Source: an uncultured Clostridia bacterium
Lineage (GTDB): Bacteria; Bacillota_A; Clostridia; TANB77; CAG-508
Length of the DNA stretch: 32,405 nucleotides
NCBI GenBank assembly: GCA_944393165.1
Contig: CALXZF010000145.1
Coordinates: forward strand, 1-32,405
Direction: 5' to 3'
A model generated the notes under the pieces. That model was not told the DNA's origin. It was given only the letters and a program-made list of their open reading frames with translations, and did not search any database. Below, piece by piece: positions 1 to 8,391 of the stretch; position 1 is the first letter of the stretch, and every line of letters starts with the position of its first letter. Made by a program: the position numbers and the translations under genes.

Positions 1-460
1 TGATAGAAAAAGAATATTTAGAGTTTTGGAAATATACTATTCAACAGGTAAAACAAAAACTCAGTTAGAAATTGAATCTAGAAAAAATGAGCCAAAATAT
101 AATTTTATTCTATTTGGAATAACAATGGACAGAGAAAGATTATATGATAGAATAAACCAGCGTGTAGATATAATGATTAATCAAGGATTAATTGAAGAAG
201 TGGAAGAGCTTATAAAAAAATATGATGTTTTTCCAACAGCTATGCAAGGATTAGGCTATAAAGAAGTGGTAGAATACCTAAAGGGGTTAACCACAAAAGA
301 AGAAATGATAGATAAAATAAAAACAGAAACAAGAAGATATGCTAAAAGGCAACTTACTTGGTTTAGAAAATACAAAAATCTTAAATGGATTAATGGATTA
401 GATAATATACAAAATAATATAAATATTATTTTGGAGGAGTACAGTGGAGAAAAAAGCTAA
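1..460 (+). CDS. miaA: tRNA dimethylallyltransferase MiaA, C-terminal part (5' end outside window)
   Basis: The enzyme transfers a dimethylallyl group to A37 of tRNAs that read UNN codons. The frame is open from base 2 and starts with DRKRIFRVLEIYYSTGKT, which matches the conserved 'NDxxRxxRALE' and 'TG' block of MiaA. Further along are the family blocks DRERLYDRINQRVDIM, the GYKE segment and TRRYAKRQLTWFR near the end. Only about 152 residues of a roughly 310-residue family are inside the window, so the Walker A motif is not visible. The TTG at 26 is an internal Leu codon, not a start. The 3' end overlaps the next gene by 17 bases, which suggests translational coupling. Confidence 0.93.
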   Translation, partial: DRKRIFRVLEIYYSTGKTKTQLEIESRKNEPKYNFILFGITMDRERLYDRINQRVDIMINQGLIEEVEELIKKYDVFPTAMQGLGYKEVVEYLKGLTTKEEMIDKIKTETRRYAKRQLTWFRKYKNLKWINGLDNIQNNINIILEEYSGEKS

Positions 461-1733
461 AATAAAAGAAATAGGAGAAAAATCGAAAAAAAACAATAAA
501 TTAATAAGATTTTTAAAAAAGCATAAGAAGAAAATCCTTATGCTAGTCTTGCTATGCATTCTTATATATATAATATTTGTTGTAATTCAATTAATAAGAA
601 AACCTACAGACACAGTATATGTAGAAATGGGACAAATTCAAGAAGAAGAGCCTGCTGTTGGTTATATAGTAAGAGATGAAACCGTTATAAAAGGTGATAA
701 TTACAAAAATGGAATAGAACAAATAAAAACAGAGGGAGAAAAAGTAGCAAAAGGAGAAGCAATTTTTAGATATTATTCAAATAATGAAGAAAATTTAGTT
801 GAGAAAATTAAAGAATTAGACACGAAAATAGATGAAGCAATGGCAGAAACAGACAATAGCACTCTTCAAGGTGATGCAAAAGTCCTAGATGAACAAATAG
901 ATACAAAAATAGCTAGTTTATATGAAGAAAGCGATTTAAAAGTTATTAAAGATAGCAAACAAGAAATCTCTAATAATATGACTAGAAAAGCAAAAATAGC
1001 AGGAGAATTAAGCCCAGCAGGTTCATATTTAAAGAAATTGATTGATGAAAGAAAAAAATACGAAAATCAGCTTAATTCAGGTTCAGAATATTTGACTGCA
1101 ACAAAAAGTGGAGTTATTTCATACAGAGTCGACGGCTATGAAGACATACTTACTATAGACGATTTTGGAAAAAATACTAAAGAATTTTTAGCAGACTTAA
1201 ATTTAAAAACTGGACAAATTATACCAACTAGCAGCGAAAGTGGAAAAATAGTAGATAACTATTATTGCTATATTGTTAGTGTTTTAGATTCAGACTATGC
1301 AAAAGATGCAGAAGTTGGAGACAAAGTAACATTAAGATTGCCAAGTGGCAGTGAAGTCGAAGCAACTATTGAATATAAAACAGAAGAAGACAATGAATAT
1401 GTAATTACTTTTAGATTAGATAATAATGTGGAAGAATTATTAAGCTATAGAAAAATATCATTTAGCATTATTTGGTGGAGTGAATCTGGATTAAAAGTTC
1501 CAAACCAAGCAATTATGACAGAGGATAAGAATGGGAATGAAATTTCATATGTTACAAGAACAAGAATCGGATATGAAGATAAAATTATAGTAAAAATCTT
1601 AAAGAGTAATGAAAGGTATTCTATTGTTACAAAGTATACAAGTGAAGAGCTAAGCGAACTTGGCTACACTTCACAAGAAATATTAAGCATGCCAAGCATA
1701 GCTATATATGATGAAATATTAATAAACAAGTAA
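444..1733 (+). CDS. HlyD-like single-span membrane protein of the division cluster
   Basis: The 429-residue protein has a Lys-rich N-terminus, one membrane span at about residues 31-53 and a long extracytoplasmic part. That part contains a short charged helical region (about 125-215) between two beta-rich lipoyl/barrel-like halves, the layout of HlyD-type membrane-fusion/adaptor proteins. Genes of this kind often lie directly before sepF in Clostridia; the role there is not established, and I infer only an envelope function. The start is GTG at 444, inside the end of miaA, with GGAGGAG at 433-439. The spacing is short but no better start is visible. There is no transporter gene beside it, so a classical efflux role is not supported by context. 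Confidence 0.72.
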   Translation: MEKKAKIKEIGEKSKKNNKLIRFLKKHKKKILMLVLLCILIYIIFVVIQLIRKPTDTVYVEMGQIQEEEPAVGYIVRDETVIKGDNYKNGIEQIKTEGEKVAKGEAIFRYYSNNEENLVEKIKELDTKIDEAMAETDNSTLQGDAKVLDEQIDTKIASLYEESDLKVIKDSKQEISNNMTRKAKIAGELSPAGSYLKKLIDERKKYENQLNSGSEYLTATKSGVISYRVDGYEDILTIDDFGKNTKEFLADLNLKTGQIIPTSSESGKIVDNYYCYIVSVLDSDYAKDAEVGDKVTLRLPSGSEVEATIEYKTEEDNEYVITFRLDNNVEELLSYRKISFSIIWWSESGLKVPNQAIMTEDKNGNEISYVTRTRIGYEDKIIVKILKSNERYSIVTKYTSEELSELGYTSQEILSMPSIAIYDEILINK

Positions 1734-1740
1734 AGAAATA

Positions 1741-1822
1741 TTACAATTATGTTACAATTATATTAAAAAAATATTACAAAAACAAAAAAACTATTGACAA
1801 GAAAGAAAAAATGATAGATACT
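1741..1822 (+). promoter_or_regulatory. sepF promoter with 11-bp-phased TTACAA array
   Basis: The -35 box TTGACA is at 1794-1799 and the -10-like GATACT at 1817-1822, with a 17 bp spacer. Upstream, hexamers TTACAA (1741), TTACAA (1752), TTAAAA (1763) and TTACAA (1774) start exactly 11 bp apart. The last lies 20 bp before the start of the -35 box. The same arrangement occurs before rsmD and before the Tad-like locus. Such helically phased direct repeats are typical of OmpR/PhoP-type response regulators; the identity of the regulator is inference. Confidence 0.7.
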
Positions 1823-1866
1823 ATATGAGAATGGAAACCAATGACGAATTTAAGGAGGTTATTTAG

Positions 1867-2349
1867 ATGTCAGGAGCTATTATGGAAAAAGTATGGGGAA
1901 TGTTGGGATTACCAGAAAAAGATGAAGAAGAAATAGAAGATGTAGATTATGAAAAAAATGAAGATATAGAAGAACAAGAAGAAGAGGAAGAAGATAGAAG
2001 AATTTGGGGCAGAAAAAACAATAAAATTGTTAGCATGCCACAAACTCAACAAGTGAAAATGGTTATATGTCAACCAACAACTTTCGAGCAATCAGAAAGT
2101 ATTTGTAATTTATTAAAAGAAAAGAAATCAATTATTGTAAATCTAGAATATGTTAATAAAGACATAGCTAGAAGAATAGTTGATGTTGTTAGTGGAGCAG
2201 TTCATGCTTTAGATGGAAATCTACAAAAAGTATCTAATTCTATTTTCTTAGTTGCACCATATAATTATGATATTACAAATGAAATGGCTAGAGAAGAGAT
2301 AAAAAACAAATTATCTGTTTCATGGCTAAGAAATAATTCAAATAATTAA
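1867..2349 (+). CDS. sepF: Cell division protein SepF
   Basis: SepF anchors FtsZ to the membrane and aligns FtsZ filaments during septum formation. The 160-residue protein has the expected short amphipathic N-terminus (MSGAIMEKVWGMLGL), a very acidic linker (about residues 18-45) and the compact SepF domain (about 62-150). That domain begins VKMVICQPTTFEQSESI and contains the SGAVHALDGNLQKV block typical of the family. The start ATG has AAGGAGG at 1852-1858, with 8 bases between. It has its own promoter and is followed 35 bases later by divIVA, so the two are probably one division operon. The usual ylmE/yggT/ylmH genes between them are absent here. Confidence 0.95.
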   Translation: MSGAIMEKVWGMLGLPEKDEEEIEDVDYEKNEDIEEQEEEEEDRRIWGRKNNKIVSMPQTQQVKMVICQPTTFEQSESICNLLKEKKSIIVNLEYVNKDIARRIVDVVSGAVHALDGNLQKVSNSIFLVAPYNYDITNEMAREEIKNKLSVSWLRNNSNN

Positions 2350-2384
2350 TATAGTTATATACGGAGTTTAGGAGGAACGAATAT

Positions 2385-2834
2385 ATGTATACACCATTGG
2401 ATATTGAAAATAAAAAATTTGCGAAACAAATGATGAATGGCTATAGTGTAGAAGAAGTAGATAATTTTTTAGATGAACTAACAGTAGACTATGAAAAACT
2501 ATATAAAGAATCAAATGAAAACAAAAGCAAAATGGCAGACTTAGAAGCTAGTCTAGTGAAATATAAAAATTTAGAAACAACACTTCAAAATACTTTAGTA
2601 ATGGCTCAAAGTACAGCTGATGAAATAAAAAAAGTGGCTCAACAACAAGCAGATCAAATAATAAAAGACGCACAAGGAACAGCAAGAGAGCAAGTTATGG
2701 AATTAGAACAACAAATTACAATAAAAACAAAAGAATTAGAAGACCTAAAAAAACAATTTGATGTATATAAAGCCAAAATGGAATCATTGTTAATTTCACA
2801 ATTAGAATTAATCAAAGATATAAATAAAGATTAA
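2385..2834 (+). CDS. divIVA: DivIVA/GpsB-family cell division protein
   Basis: DivIVA proteins bind curved membrane and recruit division and growth factors. The N-terminus MYTPLDIENKKFAKQMMNGY followed by SVEEVDNFLDEL is the classic DivIVA lipid-binding domain. It is followed by coiled coil from about residue 33 to the end. At 149 residues it is shorter than many DivIVA proteins and ends in a plain coiled coil with no C-terminal extension. GGAGG at 2371-2375 precedes the ATG. It is the last gene before a cluster of hairpins (2869-3003) and is probably co-transcribed with sepF. Confidence 0.93.
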   Translation: MYTPLDIENKKFAKQMMNGYSVEEVDNFLDELTVDYEKLYKESNENKSKMADLEASLVKYKNLETTLQNTLVMAQSTADEIKKVAQQQADQIIKDAQGTAREQVMELEQQITIKTKELEDLKKQFDVYKAKMESLLISQLELIKDINKD

Positions 2835-2868
2835 TATTTTATATTATATATATATTATATTAATACAT

Positions 2869-2898
2869 AAGGCTATAGTAAGAATAGAAAATAGCCTT
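2869..2898 (+). terminator. Hairpin after divIVA (AAGGCTAT/ATAGCCTT)
   Basis: An 8 bp perfect stem (2869-2876 with 2891-2898) closes a 14-base loop 35 bases after the divIVA stop. There is no T-run directly after it, so it may be a weak terminator or a 3'-end stabilising hairpin preceding the stronger one at 2929. Confidence 0.45.
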
Positions 2899-2928
2899 GT
2901 GTTTGAGAGAGATTAGAGAGAAAAAAGC

Positions 2929-2966
2929 CCAAAAAAGCAATATAACTAAATATATTGCTTTTTTGG
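2929..2966. terminator. Perfect 16 bp hairpin, bidirectional terminator-like
   Basis: Positions 2929-2944 pair perfectly with 2951-2966 around a 6-base loop (ACTAAA). The arms carry an A6 run on the left and a T6 run on the right, so a transcript from either side would end in a hairpin with a U-tract. It most likely ends the sepF-divIVA transcript. The rest of the divIVA-rsmD gap holds a further 10 bp hairpin at 2980-3003 and the rsmD promoter. Confidence 0.8.
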
Positions 2967-2979
2967 TTGGTATGAAATA

Positions 2980-3003
2980 ATTAATAATGGAATCATTATT
3001 AAT
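2980..3003. repeat. Small 10 bp inverted repeat
   Basis: ATTAATAATG at 2980-2989 pairs with CATTATTAAT at 2994-3003 around a 4-base loop. It is AT-only apart from the loop-closing pair and lies between the terminator and the rsmD promoter. Its function is not evident. Confidence 0.5.
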
Positions 3004-3061
3004 GGATAAATTTTTGCTCCTTTACAACAATAAAAAAATGCTATATAATAACATAGAAATA

Positions 3062-3150
3062 TTACAAAAATATAACAGTATTACAAAAATGTTAAATATA
3101 TATTACAATTCTGTTAATTTTATTGACATATTTGAAATAATAGATACAAT
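3062..3150 (+). promoter_or_regulatory. rsmD promoter with TTACAA array
   Basis: TTGACA at 3123-3128 and TACAAT at 3145-3150 form a near-consensus promoter with a 16 bp spacer. Hexamers TTACAA (3081), TTAAAT (3092), TTACAA (3103) and TTAATT (3114) are exactly 11 bp apart. Two more copies, TTACAA (3062) and TAACAG (3073), lie upstream with a 3 bp phase slip. The perfect copy at 3103 begins 20 bp before the -35 box, the same geometry as at sepF and the Tad-like locus. Confidence 0.7.
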
Positions 3151-3177
3151 ATAAATATATATCATGTAGGAGTAGCT

Positions 3178-3738
3178 ATGAGGGTAATAAGTGGAACAGC
3201 TAGAGGCACAAAATTAAATTCTATAGATAGTATGGAAACTAGACCGACATTAGATAGAGTAAAAGAATCGCTATTTAATATAATACAAAACAAAATCGAA
3301 GATAGTGTTGTGTTAGATTTGTTTGCTGGGAGTGGAGCTATTGGCATAGAATTTATAAGTAGAGGAGCAAAAAAAGCATATTTTTGTGAAAAATCAAACT
3401 CAGCTGCCCAAATGATAAATCAAAATCTCAAAAAGACTAGATTTGAAGATAAATCAGAAATATTTAAGGTAGACTATAGAAAATGTTTAAGTGAACTCTC
3501 TAAAAGAAATGTTAAATTAGATGTTATATTTATAGATCCACCATACAAAGAAGATTTGGCAGTAGATGCTGTAGAAAAAATTATTTCATTAGATTTATTA
3601 GCAAAAAACGGTTTAATAATTATAGAAACAGACGAAAAAGAAAGAGATTTAAAAGAATTAGAAATATTACAAGTAGAAGTGAATGATTTAAGAAAATATG
3701 GAAGAGCTTGCTTGATATTCTTAAATCGAAAGGAGTAA
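3178..3738 (+). CDS. rsmD: 16S rRNA (guanine966-N2)-methyltransferase RsmD
   Basis: RsmD methylates G966 of 16S rRNA using S-adenosylmethionine. The 186-residue protein opens MRVISGTARGTKL and has the family block TRPTLDRVKESLFN. The SAM-binding motif DLFAGSG is at residues 47-53 and the catalytic DPPY at 120-123. The length is normal for the family. The ATG at 3178 follows GTAGGAG. It is the first gene after the division operon's terminator and is followed 4 bases later by a coiled-coil gene, with which it is surely co-transcribed. Confidence 0.95.
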   Translation: MRVISGTARGTKLNSIDSMETRPTLDRVKESLFNIIQNKIEDSVVLDLFAGSGAIGIEFISRGAKKAYFCEKSNSAAQMINQNLKKTRFEDKSEIFKVDYRKCLSELSKRNVKLDVIFIDPPYKEDLAVDAVEKIISLDLLAKNGLIIIETDEKERDLKELEILQVEVNDLRKYGRACLIFLNRKE

Positions 3739-3742
3739 GAGT

Positions 3743-4180
3743 ATGGAAATATTTACTTTATTAGAGGCTTTAGAAGATATGCTTGATAAAAGCAGAGGAA
3801 TACCTTTTTCAAGTAAATGTATTGTAAACAAAGAGGATATTTTAGACATTGTAAAAGAAATAAGGCTTAAACTACCAGATGAGTTAAAACAAGCAAAATG
3901 GATAAAAGAAGAAAGACAAAGAATCTTAGTAGAAGCCCAAAATGAAGCTGATGAAATAATAAAAGAGGCAGAAAATAGAATAATATCAATGATAGACGAA
4001 CATGAAATAACTAAAAAAGCATATGAGAAAAAAGTTGAGATTATTGAAACAGCAAACGAAATGTCAAGAGAAATTAAGAGTGGAACAGAAGAATATGCTG
4101 ATAATGTATTAGCGGGAATTGAAGTTGCACTAGAAGATGCTCTTAAAGTAATAAAAAATAACAGAAAAGAATTGAAATAA
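3743..4180 (+). CDS. Small coiled-coil protein, V-type ATPase subunit E/H-like
   Basis: The 145-residue protein is soluble, with a globular-looking N-terminus ([20 protein letters not shown]) and a long charged helix from about residue 50 onward. The helix is rich in [18 protein letters not shown] repeats resembling the stalk subunits of V-type ATPases. Small proteins like this are common directly after rsmD in Clostridia and are often annotated 'ATPase', but I see no nucleotide-binding motif. The function is unknown. It starts 4 bases after rsmD with AAAGGAG at 3729-3735 and ends just before a strong terminator. Confidence 0.7.
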   Translation: MEIFTLLEALEDMLDKSRGIPFSSKCIVNKEDILDIVKEIRLKLPDELKQAKWIKEERQRILVEAQNEADEIIKEAENRIISMIDEHEITKKAYEKKVEIIETANEMSREIKSGTEEYADNVLAGIEVALEDALKVIKNNRKELK

Positions 4181-4196
4181 ACAGGAAGTTAATATA

Positions 4197-4260
4197 AAGG
4201 ATAGACTAGCATGTAGTAGAAATATAAGAAAATTTTATTACATGATAGTCTGTCCTTTTT
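4197..4260 (+). terminator. Intrinsic terminator after the rsmD operon
   Basis: A 19 bp stem (4197-4215 with 4239-4257, one mismatch and one G-U pair) is followed by a T-run through 4260. It sits 16 bases after the coiled-coil gene. The upstream in-frame ATG at 4242 for ftsK lies inside its right arm, which is a good reason to reject that start. Confidence 0.85.
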
Positions 4261-4299
4261 GCTCGCTTATAACGAAAATGAAATTTTTTAAAAATCTGT

Positions 4300-4327
4300 T
4301 TGCTTTTCCTATACCTTGTGATATAAT
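4300..4327 (+). promoter_or_regulatory. ftsK promoter with extended -10
   Basis: TTGCTT at 4300-4305 is followed after 16 bp by a perfect TATAAT at 4322-4327, preceded by TG (TGATATAAT). It lies between the terminator and the chosen ftsK start and gives a leader of about 40 bases. Confidence 0.75.
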
Positions 4328-4373
4328 ACCAATGGATATTTTCGTGATTTGTTATGCAAAGGAGGAAATTGCT

Positions 4374-6791
4374 TTGGCAAAAAGAGGAAGAAGAACAAAG
4401 AAAAATAAAGTTGATGTAAATGTTGCAGTAGTATTTATGATATTAATAAGCATACTACTAGCTATATTAATATATACAAAATCAGGATACATTGGAGAAC
4501 ACCTAAGCCCAATATTAGGTGGAATAATGGGAGTAATTAAATACATAATCCCTGTAGGAACATTTTTAATCGCTATATACATGACTACAGAAGATAAAGA
4601 ATATTTGGTTTCAAAATTAATCCAGTACGCTATCTTTTTAGTATGTATAGCTACTATGCTTAGTGTATTTCAATTTTCAAATGGTAATTTAAATGTTAGT
4701 AATCAATTTGAAGATGTGGTTTCTAGAGGATATGAATTAGGCGAAATGAATAATGGCGGTGGAGTTATAGGAACTGCTATTGCATATGCATTAATTGGTT
4801 TGCTTGGCGAAATAGGAACAGTTATATTATGCATAGGAGTTGGAGCAATTTTACTTGTATTCATGTTTGGAATAAAGCCAGCAGAGATGATAGCTGATGT
4901 TATAGAAGCAAGAAGAGAAGATAGGGAAGAAAGAAGAGTAGAAAAAGAAGAAGCAAGGGCTACTAGAGCGTCTAGAACATCTAGAATTAAAGAAGAGGAA
5001 GAACCAAGAAAAGAAACTAAAAAAGAGAGAAGATTAAGAGAAAAAGAAGAACAAAGAAGAGAAGCAGAGGAGCTTGCAGAACAATTAACTATAAATATAG
5101 ATGATGACGAAGAAGATAATAAAAAGAATAAAAAATTAAAGAAATATGACCATAAAGATGATAATTTAATTCCATTTAATATAGTTGGAAGAACGAAAGA
5201 GAAAACTGAAGAAAAATCAAATCCAGATGTAATTGAAGCAAATTTATTTAAGGCAGAGCAAGAGACTAAGGAAGAAAAGGTAAAACAAGTTTTGCAATTA
5301 GAGCATACAATGACTGTAGAAGACGAACATTATGAATTCCCTCCAATTCAATTATTGGCAGAAGGAGAAAAGAAAGGCATAAAAGGAGGCAAAAAAGCTG
5401 TTGCAGATACTGCAACAAGATTGCAAAAAACATTGTATAGTTTTGGCGTATCTGCTAAAGTTGAGAATGTTTCTGTTGGACCTGCAATTACAAGATATGA
5501 GCTAAAACCTGCAGAAGGTGTAAGAGTAAGTAAAATCGCAAATTTGGCAGATGATATTGCACTAAACTTGGCAGCAGAAACTATAAGAATAGAAGCTCCT
5601 ATACCTGGAAAGCAAGCAGTGGGAATAGAAGTCCCAAATAAAGAAAATGAAATAGTGCCATTAAGAGATATAATTAATTGTGATGAATTTAAAAATCATA
5701 AATCTAAACTTGCTTTTGCACTTGGTAAAGATGTGGCAGGAAAAGAAGTTGTTGCAGATATTGCTAAAATGCCCCATGTATTAATTGCTGGTGCAACAGG
5801 TTCTGGAAAGTCTGTATGTATAAATACTTTAATTGCAAGTATTATATATAAAGCTAAACCAAGTGAAGTAAAACTTGTAATGGTTGACCCTAAAGTGGTT
5901 GAGCTTTCTGTGTATAACGGAATACCACATTTACTTATTCCTGTAGTTACAGACCCTAAGAAAGCCGCAGGAGCTTTAGCGTGGGCAGTACAAGAAATGG
6001 TAAATAGATATAGTTTGTTTGCTAGCAAAAATGTAAGAGATATAAAAGGATATAATGCTGCATTGGAGGGAGAAGGTGGAGGACAAAAACTACCACAAAT
6101 AGTAATTATCATTGATGAGTTATCAGATTTGATGATGGTTTCTCCAAAAGATGTAGAAGATTCTATTTGTAGATTGGCACAAATGGCAAGAGCTGCAGGT
6201 ATGCACTTAGTAATTGCTACACAAAGACCTTCTGTAGATGTAATTACTGGTATTATTAAAGCAAATGTTCCTTCTAGAATATCTTTTGCTGTTTCATCAC
6301 AAGTAGATTCTAGAACAATTTTGGATATGGCAGGTGCAGAAAAGCTCTTAGGTAAAGGAGATATGTTATTTTATCCTTCAGGAGCAACAAAGCCAACCAG
6401 AATCCAAGGTGCATTTATATCTGACAAAGAAGTAGAAAAAATAGTGGATTTCATTAAAAATAATGGCGAAGCTACATATAATGATGAGATTTTAAAACAA
6501 ATAGAAAATGCAAATAGCACAGATAAAGAGCTTGATAGCCAAGAAGACGATGACAACACTGACCCATTATTAATGGATGCTATAGAAGTGGTTGTTGAAA
6601 CAGGACAAGCATCTACTTCGTTTATACAAAGAAGATTTAAAGTAGGATATGCCAGAGCAGGAAGAATTATAGACCAAATGGAAGAAAGAGGAATAATCTC
6701 AGGATTCCAAGGAAGTAAACCTCGTGAAGTGCTTATGTCTAAGGAGCGCTGGGAAGAGCTAAAAATGAGTAGCAATAATGTAGAAGGGTAA
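4374..6791 (+). CDS. ftsK: DNA translocase FtsK/SpoIIIE
   Basis: This ATP-driven motor pumps chromosomal DNA through the closing septum. The 805-residue protein has about four to five membrane spans in the first 175 residues, then a highly charged linker (about 180-310) rich in Arg/Glu/Lys. The FtsK alpha domain contains [15 protein letters not shown]. The motor follows, with Walker A GATGSGKS (about 473-480) and Walker [12 protein letters not shown] (D581/E582), and the C-terminal gamma winged helix contains [20 protein letters not shown] start at TTG 4374 because GGAGG at 4361-4365 is correctly spaced. The alternative ATG at 4242 lies within a terminator and upstream of the promoter. Confidence 0.94.
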   Translation: MAKRGRRTKKNKVDVNVAVVFMILISILLAILIYTKSGYIGEHLSPILGGIMGVIKYIIPVGTFLIAIYMTTEDKEYLVSKLIQYAIFLVCIATMLSVFQFSNGNLNVSNQFEDVVSRGYELGEMNNGGGVIGTAIAYALIGLLGEIGTVILCIGVGAILLVFMFGIKPAEMIADVIEARREDREERRVEKEEARATRASRTSRIKEEEEPRKETKKERRLREKEEQRREAEELAEQLTINIDDDEEDNKKNKKLKKYDHKDDNLIPFNIVGRTKEKTEEKSNPDVIEANLFKAEQETKEEKVKQVLQLEHTMTVEDEHYEFPPIQLLAEGEKKGIKGGKKAVADTATRLQKTLYSFGVSAKVENVSVGPAITRYELKPAEGVRVSKIANLADDIALNLAAETIRIEAPIPGKQAVGIEVPNKENEIVPLRDIINCDEFKNHKSKLAFALGKDVAGKEVVADIAKMPHVLIAGATGSGKSVCINTLIASIIYKAKPSEVKLVMVDPKVVELSVYNGIPHLLIPVVTDPKKAAGALAWAVQEMVNRYSLFASKNVRDIKGYNAALEGEGGGQKLPQIVIIIDELSDLMMVSPKDVEDSICRLAQMARAAGMHLVIATQRPSVDVITGIIKANVPSRISFAVSSQVDSRTILDMAGAEKLLGKGDMLFYPSGATKPTRIQGAFISDKEVEKIVDFIKNNGEATYNDEILKQIENANSTDKELDSQEDDDNTDPLLMDAIEVVVETGQASTSFIQRRFKVGYARAGRIIDQMEERGIISGFQGSKPREVLMSKERWEELKMSSNNVEG

Positions 6792-6828
6792 TTATAGATA
6801 CACTTAAGAAAAGGAATGAGCTTGTTTT

Positions 6829-8316
6829 ATGGAGAAAAATAAAATTTTATCTAAATTAAATATTAGCATAAAAGATTATAATAATGAGTTAGAAAAAATT
6901 TTGGAAAATAAATTATTCTCATATGAAGTAAAAAATTTGCTACTTAGCATGTTATATAAAATAGAAAATGCATATAGAGATTATGAAACTGTAAAAGTTG
7001 AAGCTCCAGCCAAAAAAGATTATATAGAAAATTTACTAAGGATAATTAAAGAAAAATGCTTAAAGATTTTATTGGTAAAAGCAGGAACACCAGAGGCAGA
7101 GGAGTTAGAACAAAATAACATAAAGTATAAAATCGATAAGAAGAATGGAGAAATTGTTTGTTTTCAAAATGAATTGGTAATTTTAACTGCAATTTTAAAG
7201 TTAGATGAAACTGATATTAAATTACATGCACCATATGAATATCTTGAAGAGCCATTAAACTGTATGTTAAATAGTGGAAGCTTAGATTCAAATGCGGAGG
7301 TCATAAGGGATTTTAATGGCTGGTCATGGGATATTGTTATAAATGAAATAAATGATATTGAATATAATTTTATTTATCAAACATTGTTGTTATTAAACGG
7401 AAGAAGGGACATAATAAGTAGAAAGCATAAAGAAATGTATGATTTGGTTTGCAGAATGGCAATTGAAAAATATATTTCTGCTGACGAAAATAAAGAGTTT
7501 AAGAAAAATCTAGAAAAAACTAAAAAAGAGAAAAAAGATAGATTAAAATTGTTTGAAAACAAAAAAGATTTTTTGGATAAAGTAACTCAAGAGAAAAAAG
7601 AATACATGAAAGAAATTGAAAAAATAGATAAAACATTAAATAACAATGAAATGCTAAAAAAAGAATATTATTCGAGAAATGAAAAATTGCCAAACAGAAA
7701 GAAAATTTTTAGTGCAAATTATTTGGTTAAAATTTTAGAAAGAGAAAGAACAGAGTTTATAGAAAAAATAGAAGAATGCAATAAAGTTATTTTGCCAAAA
7801 GAATTTATTGCTCAAAAAAGTATTTTGGAAGAAGAAAATTCATTCTTAGAGAAGATTGCAAAAAATATGGAGGCAGAAGAAATTGCAAACTTGGCAGATG
7901 AATTTATATCAAATGCTTCCAAAAAAATAGATGATATTAATGAAGAAAACAAATTGAATTTAGTAAAATGGATGTACAAAATACGATATTATAGATTTAT
8001 ACCAATAGATAGAGAAAATTGTGTGAAAGACATAAAAGAGCTAGAGCAGAAATTTGACACACTATTCAAAAAAATCGTAAAAAAAGCGCGAGCATTAAAG
8101 ATTATTGATGTGTTTACAGAAGATGAAAAATTGGCATATGAAATAGTGAAAGAAATCTTTGATTTGAAAATAAATTTATCGACAATCAACTTACAATGCA
8201 ATTATGAAAATGAAGTTTTAACTGTTGAATATTATGATGATACAGTATTGGAAAAATCTATGAAGATCAATATAAAGAATGTTAGAATAAAGAAAAAATG
8301 CAAATTGTTTTGCTAA
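6829..8316 (+). CDS. Unrecognised 495-residue coiled-coil protein
   Basis: I do not recognise this family. The protein is soluble with no signal peptide or membrane span. The N-terminal part (1-200) looks globular and contains FNGWSWDIVINEINDIEYNF. A long charged coiled coil runs from about residue 215 to 345, with many EKKEY/EKIDK-type heptads. A second helical part follows, then a beta-rich C-terminus (about 445-490). It begins 37 bases after ftsK with AAGGA about 14 bases before the ATG, so it may be read from the ftsK promoter. This suggests, but does not show, a role in the cell cycle or DNA handling. Confidence 0.7.
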   Translation: MEKNKILSKLNISIKDYNNELEKILENKLFSYEVKNLLLSMLYKIENAYRDYETVKVEAPAKKDYIENLLRIIKEKCLKILLVKAGTPEAEELEQNNIKYKIDKKNGEIVCFQNELVILTAILKLDETDIKLHAPYEYLEEPLNCMLNSGSLDSNAEVIRDFNGWSWDIVINEINDIEYNFIYQTLLLLNGRRDIISRKHKEMYDLVCRMAIEKYISADENKEFKKNLEKTKKEKKDRLKLFENKKDFLDKVTQEKKEYMKEIEKIDKTLNNNEMLKKEYYSRNEKLPNRKKIFSANYLVKILERERTEFIEKIEECNKVILPKEFIAQKSILEEENSFLEKIAKNMEAEEIANLADEFISNASKKIDDINEENKLNLVKWMYKIRYYRFIPIDRENCVKDIKELEQKFDTLFKKIVKKARALKIIDVFTEDEKLAYEIVKEIFDLKINLSTINLQCNYENEVLTVEYYDDTVLEKSMKINIKNVRIKKKCKLFC

Positions 8317-8339
8317 AAATATATAAATTTAATCAAGAT

Positions 8340-8386
8340 GCGTGAACAAAAGGGACACTCCATTTTGTTTACGCGCTCGAATGGAG
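8340..8386 (+). promoter_or_regulatory. Leader with two competing hairpins over the ribosome-binding site
   Basis: Hairpin 1 pairs 8340-8351 with 8363-8374 (12 bp, one G-T pair) around the loop GGGACACTCCA. Hairpin 2 pairs CTCCATT (8358-8364) with AATGGAG (8380-8386) and would bury the GGAGG Shine-Dalgarno of the next gene. The two share 8363-8364 and the loop of hairpin 1, so they exclude each other. The pairing is visible; a switching role is inference. Confidence 0.45.
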
Positions 8387-8391
8387 GTTTT

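Noticed and set aside
4242..4373. Longer N-terminus of FtsK from ATG 4242
   Set aside because: This stretch contains the right arm of a terminator and a strong promoter (TATAAT at 4322). TTG 4374 has a proper ribosome-binding site.
5696..6112. Long reverse-strand frames opposite ftsK and other genes
   Set aside because: They mirror strongly conserved forward genes, lack ribosome-binding sites and match no family.
8338..8391. Longer N-terminus of the beta-CASP protein from ATG 8338
   Set aside because: The region forms hairpins and lacks a ribosome-binding site. ATG 8392 starts the conserved beta-lactamase fold and follows GGAGG.
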